Source: Clostridiales bacterium (lineage in GTDB: Bacteria; Bacillota; Clostridia; Peptostreptococcales; Anaerovoracaceae). Taken from it: a stretch of DNA of 64,000 nt. The notes under the pieces were generated by a model, which was not told where the DNA came from, made no database searches, and worked only from the letters and a program-made list of their open reading frames with translations. This document shows, piece by piece, positions 50,323 to 58,126 of the stretch (the first letter of the stretch is position 1; each line of letters opens with the position of its first letter). The DNA is taken from NCBI GenBank assembly GCA_015058215.1, contig SVCU01000008.1, positions 1-64,000 of the forward strand, given 5' to 3'. Both the position numbers and the translations under genes were made by a program.

Positions 50323-50672
50323 TAAAACATAATTAAAAGAAAGGCTTTCGACATAGAGGTAAGAGCAAACAAGTGGTTGAATCGCTACAGGATCCAAGAG
50401 GAAAGATTGAGATTTGGGAAACCGCGGCGGGGCGGCCTGGAAGAAGCTTTCTCGAAAGATGGCCATGCTTTCCCGCGCCGCGAGTGAGAAAATTGGCTCG
50501 GGGCTTTGGAGTGTTTGAAAAAAGAGGTAGGGTACAAGTTGTACCCTGCCTCTTTTTGAGTTCTCCAAATCCCCCAATTTTCATGAGGGGAGCGGTCTGA
50601 AAGCATCCATCTTGCGAGCTGCTTCGGAGGGCTGCTCCGTCGCGGCTTTTTTCAAGGCAGTGCCCTTCGGAA
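50323..50672. other. Intergenic region after the foreign gene
   Basis: No gene is supported. It contains a near-palindrome around 50453-50471 (GAAAGATGGCCATGCTTTC), the terminator at 50518-50557 and G+C-rich sequence near 50630-50655. Base composition returns to that of the host chromosome across this stretch, so the right edge of the foreign segment probably lies near 50340-50420. Confidence 0.5.
50518..50557. terminator. Bidirectional Rho-independent terminator
   Basis: AAAAGAGGTAGGGTACAA pairs with TTGTACCCTGCCTCTTTT with one G-T type mismatch. A- and T-runs flank it, so it can serve the SAP-domain gene and cyuA. Confidence 0.85.
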
Positions 50673-51971
50673 TTATTCGTCCTTCTGGTCGATCATGATC
50701 TTCAGGATTTCGGTATCGGTGCTTCTCATGCCCACGCGGCCGATGTGGCCCATGCTGGCGATGGTGGCTTCGATGTCGTCCTGTACGATGCCTTCGCCGG
50801 ACTGGAATACGTGATCGGCGCTGTCCAGGTGGTGGGCCAGGATGGCGGCATCCACGGCGGAAGCGATCTTGGCTGCGCAGGAGCTCTTGGCACCGTCACA
50901 GACGATACCGCCCACGTTGGCGATGGTGTTGACGATGGTGTTGCAGATGGCGTTGTAGTCGCCGCCGCAGAGATAGGAGATGGCAGCACCGGCACCGCTG
51001 GCAGCGGTGACTGCGCCGCAGTAGGCGGAGAGGCTGCCGATGTACTTTTTCTGGTGGACGGAGATCAGGTTGCTGATGCAGAGGGCTCTGTAGAGCTTTT
51101 CGTCGGAAACGCCCAGTTCTTTGGCGTATTCGATAACGGGCAGGGAAACGGTCATGCCCTGGTTGCCGCTGCCGGAGTTGATGACAACGGGCAGGGAGCA
51201 GCCGCCCATACGGGCATCGGAGCCTGCGGCTGCGCGGGCGCGGGCGCGAACCTTGATGTCGTCACCGTAGACGTTCAGCAGGGTGCGGCCTACCTGTGCG
51301 CCGTAGGCATTCTTCATGCCTTCGTCGGAAATGGTGCTGTTCATCTGGATCTGGCGGTCCAGCACGTCCTTCACGTCTTCCACATTGACGGATTCAGCGA
51401 ATTCCAGGATGCGGGCAATGGAGAGCAGGGAACGGTCTGCGGCCTCTTCCTCGGCGGCGGCGATGCCCTTCTTGTCGGCCATGGGGTCCAGGGAGTAGAT
51501 CACTTCCCAGTCCTTTACGATCTTGGTGATCAGGGTGTGGCGGTTGACGATGGTGACTTCGACGAAGTGATCGCGGGTGATGACCTTGGCGGCGACATAG
51601 AGGTTTTCTACGCCTTCGGCCAGACGGCAGGTGCAGTAATCGGTGCCGATCAGGTCTTTGGTACGGGCGATGTGGTCTGCGGTGACGCTTTCCAGAACTT
51701 CCAGTTCCACGTCGGCATCGCCGCCCAGAACACCCAGGATGGCGGCGGCTTCAATGCCTTTCAGGCCGCCGGAGTTGGGAACGGTTACGCCTTTTACGTT
51801 TTTGATGATATTGCCGGAGCAGAGAACTTCGATGCGATCCGGCTGCTGACCCAGAATGGACCGTGCCTTAGCGGCGGCATAGGCGATGGCGATGGGTTCG
51901 GTGCAGCCCAGTGCGGGAACCAGTTCCTGCTTCAAGATGTTGACAAAATTACGATAGATTTTCTGGTCCAT
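50673..51971 (-). CDS. cyuA: L-cysteine desulfidase family protein (CyuA/YhaM, UPF0597)
   Basis: This 432-residue protein matches the UPF0597/CyuA family, iron-sulfur enzymes that break L-cysteine into pyruvate, ammonia and sulfide; relatives include serine dehydratase subunits. Conserved parts are ALGCTEPIAIAYAAAKAR, GNIIKNVKGVTVPNSGG, MGGCSLPVVINSGSGNQG and CDGAKSSCAAKI, with cysteines that could hold the cluster. Its promoter is overlapped by a 23 bp perfect palindrome and faces a GntR regulator gene, so cysteine catabolism is likely controlled by a small effector. The ATG at 51971 follows AGGAGG. Confidence 0.9.
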   Translation of the reverse strand: MDQKIYRNFVNILKQELVPALGCTEPIAIAYAAAKARSILGQQPDRIEVLCSGNIIKNVKGVTVPNSGGLKGIEAAAILGVLGGDADVELEVLESVTADHIARTKDLIGTDYCTCRLAEGVENLYVAAKVITRDHFVEVTIVNRHTLITKIVKDWEVIYSLDPMADKKGIAAAEEEAADRSLLSIARILEFAESVNVEDVKDVLDRQIQMNSTISDEGMKNAYGAQVGRTLLNVYGDDIKVRARARAAAGSDARMGGCSLPVVINSGSGNQGMTVSLPVIEYAKELGVSDEKLYRALCISNLISVHQKKYIGSLSAYCGAVTAASGAGAAISYLCGGDYNAICNTIVNTIANVGGIVCDGAKSSCAAKIASAVDAAILAHHLDSADHVFQSGEGIVQDDIEATIASMGHIGRVGMRSTDTEILKIMIDQKDE

Positions 51972-51999
51972 TTCGGGATATCCTCCTACGGTAAGCTTC

Positions 52000-52022
52000 T
52001 GATATGATTACTAATCATATCA
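52000..52022. promoter_or_regulatory. Perfect palindromic operator over the cyuA promoter
   Basis: TGATATGATTA, one base, then TAATCATATCA gives perfect 11 bp half-sites. It covers the -10 box of the cyuA promoter completely. The divergent GntR-family protein is the natural candidate to bind it. Confidence 0.85.
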
Positions 52023-52042
52023 CGGAGAAATGGGGCGGTCAA
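52014..52042 (-). promoter_or_regulatory. Promoter of cyuA
   Basis: On the minus strand TTGACC and TATGAT are separated by 17 nt. The -10 box lies inside the palindromic operator. Confidence 0.85.
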
Positions 52043-52054
52043 GAGGAAAGGACA

Positions 52055-52083
52055 TGGACAAATGCGGGTTTTCAAATTATAAT
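52055..52083 (+). promoter_or_regulatory. Promoter of the gntR-mutY-ung unit
   Basis: TGGACA and a consensus TATAAT are 17 nt apart. This promoter is back to back with that of cyuA and does not overlap the palindrome. Confidence 0.85.
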
Positions 52084-52115
52084 GATTTCATTGAGAGAAA
52101 CTTTGGAGGTACCTT

Positions 52116-52745
52116 ATGAAAAAGGACAGCACTCTGAAAGACGCGGTCTACGCCGCGGTGCTGGATGGTATTATTCGGGATGAATATAAACCCGGCCAGA
52201 TCATCAGTGAGAAGGATCTGACGGAGAAGCACGGCGTCAGCAAGGCTCCGGTGCGGGAAGCGCTGATCGCTCTCTGCAGTCAGGGGGTGCTGCGCAGCAT
52301 TCCCCGGTGCGGATACCAGATCATCGCGCTGACCACAAAGGATATTTACGAGATCCTGACCTTCCGTTCCATCCTGGAAAAGGTCTGTCTGCGGACCTTC
52401 TGCGGCAAACTGACGGAGGAACAGTTTGCGGAGCTGGAGGAACTGAACCGACTGTGCTGTGACACGGAGGCGGGGGACGATATGTGGGCCCACTGGGACC
52501 ATAATGCGGCCTTCCACCTGAAGCTGGCATCCTATGCCGAAAACAATTATATTTACAAGGAACTGGAACGCTCCATGGATATTCTGCGGCGCGCTTATGC
52601 CCAGCATTACTGGGATAAATGGACGCCTTCCTCGGGACTGCTGGATGTAAAGTCCCACAAGCAGCTGATCAATGCGCTGCGGGAAGGCAATCTGATGGCG
52701 GCGGAGATCTATCTGGAAGCGGACATCGGAGATTTCGGCGTATGA
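52116..52745 (+). CDS. GntR-family transcriptional regulator, FadR subfamily (FCD domain)
   Basis: This 209-residue regulator has an N-terminal winged helix (about 5-72: LDGIIRDEYKPGQIISEKDL, GVSKAPVREALIALCSQGVL) and a C-terminal all-helical FCD ligand domain (about 78-200) with the metal-binding type pattern DHNAAFHLKLA. FCD regulators sense small acids or amino acid derivatives. It is divergent from cyuA, whose promoter holds a 23 bp palindrome, so control of cysteine breakdown is the most likely role. GGAGG precedes the ATG. Its end overlaps the mutY start by 4 nt (ATGA), an unusual pairing. Confidence 0.92.
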   Translation: MKKDSTLKDAVYAAVLDGIIRDEYKPGQIISEKDLTEKHGVSKAPVREALIALCSQGVLRSIPRCGYQIIALTTKDIYEILTFRSILEKVCLRTFCGKLTEEQFAELEELNRLCCDTEAGDDMWAHWDHNAAFHLKLASYAENNYIYKELERSMDILRRAYAQHYWDKWTPSSGLLDVKSHKQLINALREGNLMAAEIYLEADIGDFGV

Positions 52746-53857
52746 CGAAAGAACAAGACAAAGCACTGCTGGAGCGCATCGTATCGCCTCTGCTGGAATG
52801 GTACGGCCGGGAGGCCCGGGATCTTCCCTGGCGGAAGGAACCGAAGCCCTATCACATCTGGCTTTCGGAAATCATTTTTCAGCAGACCCGCATCGAGGCG
52901 GGAACGGCTTATTACCTGCGCTTTTTGCAGGAAGTGCCCGGCGTGAAGGAACTGGCGGAGCTTCCCGAAGAAAAGCTGCTGAAGCTGTGGGAAGGTCTTG
53001 GGTATTACAACCGGGCCCGCAATTTGCAGAAGGCGGCAAAACTGGTAATGGCGGAGTACGGGGGAGAGCTTCCCGGTACGGCCGCAGAGCTGGAAAAACT
53101 GCCGGGCATCGGAAGCTATACGGCGGGGGCCATTGCCTCCATTGCCTTCGGACAGCCCGTGCCGGCGGTGGACGGAAACGTGCTGCGGGTGCTGTCCCGG
53201 GTCCTTGCCCGGTACAACGACATCGCCCTGCAGGAAACCAAGAAGAATATGGAGCGGGAGCTGGCACCGGTGATCCCGGAAGAAGCCCCCGGTGATTTCA
53301 ATCAGGCTCTCATGGATCTGGGTGCCATGGTCTGCATCCCCAATGGAGAGCCGCGCTGCGGCCTCTGTCCCCTGCGGGGCCTTTGCAGAGCCGCGGCGGA
53401 AGGGCTGACGGCGGAACTTCCCGTGAAGGGGGCTGCGAAAGCCCGGCGGACAGAGCAGCGGACGCTGCTCCTTCTGACCTATCCGGGGAAGGACGGAAAA
53501 AAACGCTGCTTCCTGCGGAAAAGAGAGGGAAAAGGGCTGCTGGCCGGTCTGTGGGAAATCCCCGGCGCAGAGGGCGATCTGGGGCCTTCTGAAGCGAAGG
53601 AAACAGCGGCGGACTTGCTGAGAACCATGGGCTGCGGCCCGGAGGCGGAATCCGCTGCAGCGAAAGCGGCCTGCAAGCCTTTGCCAGATAGCAAGCACGT
53701 GTTCAGTCATGTGGAGTGGCATATGAAGGCCTGGGAAATCGCCTTTCCCGAGGCACCGCAAGGCAACGCTCATCAGGTATGGGCAACGGCAGAGGAAGTG
53801 GAACGCGCTTACAGTCTGCCGTCGGCGTTTAAAGCCTACAAAAAGTTTTTGAAATAG
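52742..53857 (+). CDS. mutY: A/G-specific adenine glycosylase
   Basis: This 371-residue DNA repair enzyme removes adenine mispaired with 8-oxoguanine or guanine. The N-terminal part has the helix-hairpin-helix glycosylase core ([17 protein letters not shown], then [12 protein letters not shown] with the catalytic Asp) and an iron-sulfur ligand cluster (C-x7-C-x2-C-x5-C ending [10 protein letters not shown], near residues 199-215). A NUDIX-like C-terminal domain (about 235-371) recognises 8-oxoguanine; the region near 295-315 is low in complexity ([10 protein letters not shown]). The start overlaps the gntR stop. Confidence 0.95.
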   Translation: MTKEQDKALLERIVSPLLEWYGREARDLPWRKEPKPYHIWLSEIIFQQTRIEAGTAYYLRFLQEVPGVKELAELPEEKLLKLWEGLGYYNRARNLQKAAKLVMAEYGGELPGTAAELEKLPGIGSYTAGAIASIAFGQPVPAVDGNVLRVLSRVLARYNDIALQETKKNMERELAPVIPEEAPGDFNQALMDLGAMVCIPNGEPRCGLCPLRGLCRAAAEGLTAELPVKGAAKARRTEQRTLLLLTYPGKDGKKRCFLRKREGKGLLAGLWEIPGAEGDLGPSEAKETAADLLRTMGCGPEAESAAAKAACKPLPDSKHVFSHVEWHMKAWEIAFPEAPQGNAHQVWATAEEVERAYSLPSAFKAYKKFLK

Positions 53858-53894
53858 GGCGGCGCACCGAGCTGTGCCGCTGACGGAGGATCCT

Positions 53895-54566
53895 ATGGTA
53901 CACCTGGGAAACGACTGGGATAATCTCCTGGCCGACGAATTCGAAAAAGAGTATTACCGGAATCTGCGGCAGTTCCTGCTGAGCGAATATCGCAGCGGCC
54001 CTGTGTATCCGCCGGCGGGGGATCTTTTCAACGCCCTGAAGCACACCGCGTACAGCGATGTAAAAGTGGTGATCCTGGGGCAGGACCCTTACCACGGACC
54101 GGGCCAGGCCCATGGCCTCTGCTTCTCCGTGCAGAAGGGAGTACCGCAGCCGCCTTCCCTGAAGAATATTTTCAAGGAGCTGGAGAGCGATCTGGGGATC
54201 CCGGCGCCGTCCCATGGGTTCCTGGAAGCCTGGGCGGACCAGGGGGTGCTGCTTCTGAACACGGTGCTTTCCGTGCGGGGCGGCCAGGCCAATTCTCACA
54301 AGGGAAAGGGTTGGGAAACCTTCACCGACCGGGTGATCCGCCTGCTGGATCAGCGGGAGAAACCCATGGTATTTCTGCTGTGGGGAGCCAATGCGGGGGC
54401 GAAGAAAGCCTTGTTGGAAAATCCGAACCATCTGATTTTGTCCGCACCCCATCCCAGCCCGCTGTCCGCTTACAGCGGCTTCTTCGGCTGCAGACATTTC
54501 TCCAGAGCCAACACCTTCCTGCAGGCCAATGGCATCGCACCTGTGGATTGGCGGATCCCGGAATAA
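53895..54566 (+). CDS. ung: Uracil-DNA glycosylase, family 1
   Basis: This 223-residue enzyme excises uracil from DNA. The water-activating loop [18 protein letters not shown] begins near residue 62, the uracil-binding LLNTVLSV segment is near 122 and the DNA-intercalation loop [14 protein letters not shown] is near 187. All key catalytic residues are present. The ATG at 53895 has GGAGG 5 nt upstream. It lies 37 bp after mutY, so two base-excision repair glycosylases share a transcript that begins at the GntR gene. Confidence 0.97.
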   Translation: MVHLGNDWDNLLADEFEKEYYRNLRQFLLSEYRSGPVYPPAGDLFNALKHTAYSDVKVVILGQDPYHGPGQAHGLCFSVQKGVPQPPSLKNIFKELESDLGIPAPSHGFLEAWADQGVLLLNTVLSVRGGQANSHKGKGWETFTDRVIRLLDQREKPMVFLLWGANAGAKKALLENPNHLILSAPHPSPLSAYSGFFGCRHFSRANTFLQANGIAPVDWRIPE

Positions 54567-54585
54567 AAGAAACCGAAACGAACAG

Positions 54586-54618
54586 GGGCTGCCCGGAAGG
54601 ATCCGGACAGCCCTTTTT
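54586..54618 (+). terminator. Rho-independent terminator after ung
   Basis: GGGCTG-C-CCGGA pairs with TCCGG-A-CAGCCC and is followed by TTTTT. Confidence 0.9.
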
Positions 54619-54711
54619 ATATGAACCCGTTCGCCGGCGGTGCCTTCCCGGGGAGGCAGCCCGCAGAGTCCCGTCAGTAGGGACGAACGAAGGGGATGCC
54701 GGATGGCCTTG

Positions 54712-55257
54712 TCAGTAAAGGTTGACGAAGGGGATGCCGAAGTACTCGGTGAGGGAGAGCACCAGATTGGCGGCGATGGCCTCGATGTTTTCCGCGATCC
54801 AGACCGCATCGGCCCAGTTGTCGTGATAGGCGATCTCGATCAGGTTGGAAGGTACGCGGATGCGGCGCAGCTCTGCCAGAGTGGTGCTCGGAATGATGCC
54901 TACGGCAGAAGGCTCCGGATAGATCTTCTGCAGATTGGATGCGAAGAGTTCGGCGGCGGCGCGGCCGGGAGTGCTGGTGGCATAATAGTACACATCGGGG
55001 CCGCGAAGAACGCCTACAAGATGATCCGGTGCGGCGTTGGAATGGAGAGCCAGATGGAAATCGTAGTTTCCTGCGTTGGACTGGGCGATGACCTGGGCCA
55101 GGGTCATGCCGGGATCGTTTCTGCCGTAAGTAATGCCGGAAGCCTCCAGATAGGGAATCATGGCATCGGCGATCAGGTTCATGAAAAATTCTTCGCTTTC
55201 GCCCAGAATGGTGGTGTTGAAATCCTGGACGGAGGGGCTGAGATAAACTGAGGGCAA
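54712..55257 (-). CDS. N-acetylmuramoyl-L-alanine amidase, Amidase_3 type
   Basis: This 181-residue protein is a bare Amidase_3 (AmiC-like) zinc domain without an obvious signal peptide: PSVYLSPSVQDFN at the start, DFHLALHSNAAP (a zinc histidine) near residue 67 and LIEIAYHDNWADAVWI near 141. The family cleaves the bond between muramic acid and the stem peptide. I set the start at a TTG (55257) because AAAGGAG lies 8 nt upstream and the family begins MPSxYLSPS; the GTG 9 bp earlier falls inside that site. Lack of a signal suggests release by lysis, a spore role or export by another route. Confidence 0.88.
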   Translation of the reverse strand: MPSVYLSPSVQDFNTTILGESEEFFMNLIADAMIPYLEASGITYGRNDPGMTLAQVIAQSNAGNYDFHLALHSNAAPDHLVGVLRGPDVYYYATSTPGRAAAELFASNLQKIYPEPSAVGIIPSTTLAELRRIRVPSNLIEIAYHDNWADAVWIAENIEAIAANLVLSLTEYFGIPFVNLY

Positions 55258-55379
55258 GGGACTCACTCCTTTCTGCGATTCACTGTCTTTTCATAGTATG
55301 CGGCCGGCGGCGTTTGGTGCGGCAGCGGCGAAGATGGAAATACAGGAACCGCATGGAGAAGGAGAAAAAGAAAAGAGGC

Positions 55380-55408
55380 TTGAAATTCCAGAAAATGGAA
55401 TGTATAAT
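55380..55408 (+). promoter_or_regulatory. Promoter of comEC-holA
   Basis: TTGAAA and a consensus TATAAT are separated by 17 nt, about 40 bp before comEC. Confidence 0.88.
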
Positions 55409-55447
55409 GGGGGCAGATGTTGAGGACGACCCGGAAAGGAGAGACCG

Positions 55448-58027
55448 GTGCGGCGTCCTCTTTGTGTTTTTTGTTGTGCCTTTTTGGCAGGAATTTATTA
55501 CGCGGCCTGGTGCAGGCCGGAGCTGGCAGAGTCTGCCCTTTTAGGAGGGGCGCTGGCGCTATTGGCAGGTGGCTGGGCGCTGGCGCGGGCCGGATCCTGG
55601 AGTTTGGCCCGCGCAGAAACGGGCAGCCCGGAACCGGACGGAGGGCAGCCCCTGCGGCCCCGGCTTCGCCGGGAGCCGCTGCCGCCGGACCTTCAAAAGC
55701 GGCAGCGGCGGGCTGCCGCCCTGGCCGCAGTGCTGTTCCTGGCGGGCGGCTTCCGGTTTCAGGCCGCCCGCCACAGCTCTACGGAACTGATGGACCTGGC
55801 CGGCCGGGAAGTGCTTTTGACCGGCCGGGTCCAAGCAGTAGAGCGGCGGGAAAACGGCTGCCGCCTGTTGCTGCGGGCGGAAGCCGTCTCAATGGAAAGC
55901 GCCGGTGCTTCTGAACTCGGCACCGGTGTCGGAATGGGCTGCGATGAAACGGTGCTGATCGACTGCACCGGACTGCCGGAACACTGGGACCGGCTGGGGG
56001 GCCGGGAGATCACCCTTTGGACCAAACTGGAGCTCCCCGTCGGCCTGCGAAACCCCGGCGGGTTTGATTATGCTGCCTATTTGAGGGGAAAAGAGATCCG
56101 GGTGCTGGGCAGCACCCAAGGGGATTTCGTCCGGGAGACGGGCCGCTTCCGACCGCTTCCGGGCCTGCCGGATCTGCTGCGGCAGCGGTTTGGCCTTTGG
56201 CTGGAGGAGAACACGGACCGGGACACAGCATCGCTTCTGACCGCCATGGTGCTGGGAGATAAAAGCCTGCTGGAGGACGATCTGCAGGCGGCCTTTCAGA
56301 ACAGCGGCCTTTCCCATCTGCTGGCGGTTTCGGGTCTTCATGTGACCATCCTTTGCCTGTGGCTGGGGAAGGTGGCGGGAAGCAAAGGCGGCCGGGCGGG
56401 GACCCTGATCAGCCTGGGCGCGCTGTTCTTCTATGGTGCGCTGTGCTCCTTCTCGCCGTCTGTGGTGCGGGGCATCACCATGATCGTGCTGCGGAAAGTC
56501 GGAGATCTGCTGCACCGGCGATACGACCTCCTGACCGGGGCCCTTGCGGCTGCGGTGGCGACAGCGCTCTGGAATCCGTATCGGGCACTGCAGACCGGTT
56601 TCCTTTTGTCCTATGGCGCGGTGCTCTCTCTGGCACTGTTTCTGCCGCCCTGGATGGCCTGGGTAGAGGCGCGCCGTCGGGTACGGCAGGATCTTGGGAT
56701 GCGGCTGGTTCTGGCTGCAGCTTCGGCTCTGGGGGCGTCGGTGGTGATCTTTCTCGGTATGGCACCGGTGACGGCGCTTTTCTTTCAGCAGGTGGCACCG
56801 GCCTCCTTGCTGCTGAATGTGCCGGCCATGGCCCTGGCGGGGACCATTATGCCTTTGGGCTTCGCCCTGTTCCTGTTCTGCGCCTGCGGCGGAGCGGGCG
56901 GCAGCCTGGAGCCCGCCGCCCGCCTGGGGGTCATCGCCGAGGAGCTGCTTCTGGAACTTTTGGCAGCTCTCGGCAAACTGGGCGCCGGGGCGCCCCTGAA
57001 GCTGGAGGCTCCCGGCGCCGCCTTTCTGATCCTCTGGTACGGCGGTGCTTTCCTGCTGTTTTCCGAATGGGGCAGGATGATGCTGGGGCGGCGGCAGACT
57101 GTGAAATTCGCCGCCGCCATTGCCTGCCTCCTGCTTCTGGCGCTGGTTCTTCCGCTGTTTGGCCCGCAGGGCCTTGGAGATGCGGGGCTCATTTTCGTGG
57201 ATGTAGGCCAGGGAGACTGCCTTCACATCCGGACACCCGGTGGCAAGGATTTTCTCATCGATGGCGGCGGTTCCGCAAATTCCGATGTGGGAAAGGACCT
57301 GCTGCTTCCCTATCTGCTGGGAAACGGTATCACGCGTCTTTCCGGTGTGTTGGTGACCCATCTCCACGACGACCATTACAAGGGATTGGTCACCGTCTGC
57401 CGTGAACTCCCCGTAGGCGGGCTGGTCCTGTACGAAGGGTATCGCGGGCGGCAGCAGGAGGTGCTGGAGGATACGGGCCTTGCGGCGGAGAAGCTCACCT
57501 ATGTGTCCGCCGGCGACGTGATCCATCTGGAGGAAGGCATCTGGATGGAGATCCTTTGGCCCCTGGCTCCTGCACACTCCGGCACTGCGGACTTCTCTGC
57601 TGAAAGCGCCGATGGATCCGCTGACGAAAATGCCAATTCTCTGGTGGTGAAGGTCCATTATCTGGGCGTTACTGTCCTCATGACCGCCGATCTGGGCTTC
57701 GAAGGGGAAGAGGGGATGCTTGCCCTCTGCGGGCAGAGTGCTGCGGCAAAAACGGGAAGCAATGTTCCCGGGCCGGATCTCTTTTCCCATATCCTGAAAG
57801 TGGGTCATCACGGTTCCGCGTCCTCCACCGGGGATGCGTTTCTGGAGGCGGTTTCGCCCCTGGCTGCGGTCATCCAGGTGGGAGCCGGCAATTCCTACGG
57901 CCATCCCGCACCATCCGTTCTTGAAAAGCTGCAGGATTCGGGTATAATGGTATACAGAAACGATCATTCGGGGGCGGTGCTGGTCACCGTTACGGAGAAG
58001 GGCTTCCGCGTCCGCACAGTCCGCTGA
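55448..58027 (+). CDS. comEC: DNA internalization channel ComEC/Rec2
   Basis: This 859-residue membrane protein is the channel for single-stranded DNA during natural transformation. It has N-terminal helices, an OB-fold-like soluble part (about 115-220), the competence domain (about 245-510; LLAVSGLHVTILCLWLG) and a C-terminal MBL nuclease-like domain (about 575-859; VDVGQGDCLHI, VTHLHDDHYKG, KVGHHGSASSTG). Residues 46-56 and 76-88 are encoded by two dispersed hairpin elements and lie in the poorly conserved N-terminal linker. Start is GTG, with AAAGGAG upstream. No other com genes are in this window. Confidence 0.94.
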   Translation: MRRPLCVFCCAFLAGIYYAAWCRPELAESALLGGALALLAGGWALARAGSWSLARAETGSPEPDGGQPLRPRLRREPLPPDLQKRQRRAAALAAVLFLAGGFRFQAARHSSTELMDLAGREVLLTGRVQAVERRENGCRLLLRAEAVSMESAGASELGTGVGMGCDETVLIDCTGLPEHWDRLGGREITLWTKLELPVGLRNPGGFDYAAYLRGKEIRVLGSTQGDFVRETGRFRPLPGLPDLLRQRFGLWLEENTDRDTASLLTAMVLGDKSLLEDDLQAAFQNSGLSHLLAVSGLHVTILCLWLGKVAGSKGGRAGTLISLGALFFYGALCSFSPSVVRGITMIVLRKVGDLLHRRYDLLTGALAAAVATALWNPYRALQTGFLLSYGAVLSLALFLPPWMAWVEARRRVRQDLGMRLVLAAASALGASVVIFLGMAPVTALFFQQVAPASLLLNVPAMALAGTIMPLGFALFLFCACGGAGGSLEPAARLGVIAEELLLELLAALGKLGAGAPLKLEAPGAAFLILWYGGAFLLFSEWGRMMLGRRQTVKFAAAIACLLLLALVLPLFGPQGLGDAGLIFVDVGQGDCLHIRTPGGKDFLIDGGGSANSDVGKDLLLPYLLGNGITRLSGVLVTHLHDDHYKGLVTVCRELPVGGLVLYEGYRGRQQEVLEDTGLAAEKLTYVSAGDVIHLEEGIWMEILWPLAPAHSGTADFSAESADGSADENANSLVVKVHYLGVTVLMTADLGFEGEEGMLALCGQSAAAKTGSNVPGPDLFSHILKVGHHGSASSTGDAFLEAVSPLAAVIQVGAGNSYGHPAPSVLEKLQDSGIMVYRNDHSGAVLVTVTEKGFRVRTVR
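55583..55614. repeat. Dispersed hairpin element, copy J (in frame in comEC)
   Basis: Perfect 9 bp arms GCGCGGGCC and GGCCCGCGC enclose GGATCCTGGAGTTT. Confidence 0.75.
55675..55709. repeat. Dispersed hairpin element, copy K (in frame in comEC)
   Basis: Perfect 11 bp arms GCCGCTGCCGC and GCGGCAGCGGC enclose CGGACCTTCAAAA. These are the longest arms of the family. Confidence 0.75.
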
Positions 58028-58126
58028 GCTTGTGCGAAGCGCACCGAACTGCAGAATTTGCGCGCAGCGCACAGATCTGCAAAGGGTTCTCTGTGCTTCC
58101 CCCGAAAACCAAAGAGAGGGTTCCCC

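Noticed and set aside
50333-50606. Several overlapping short frames on both strands after the SAP-domain gene
   Set aside because: They overlap one another and the terminator and lack ribosome binding sites.
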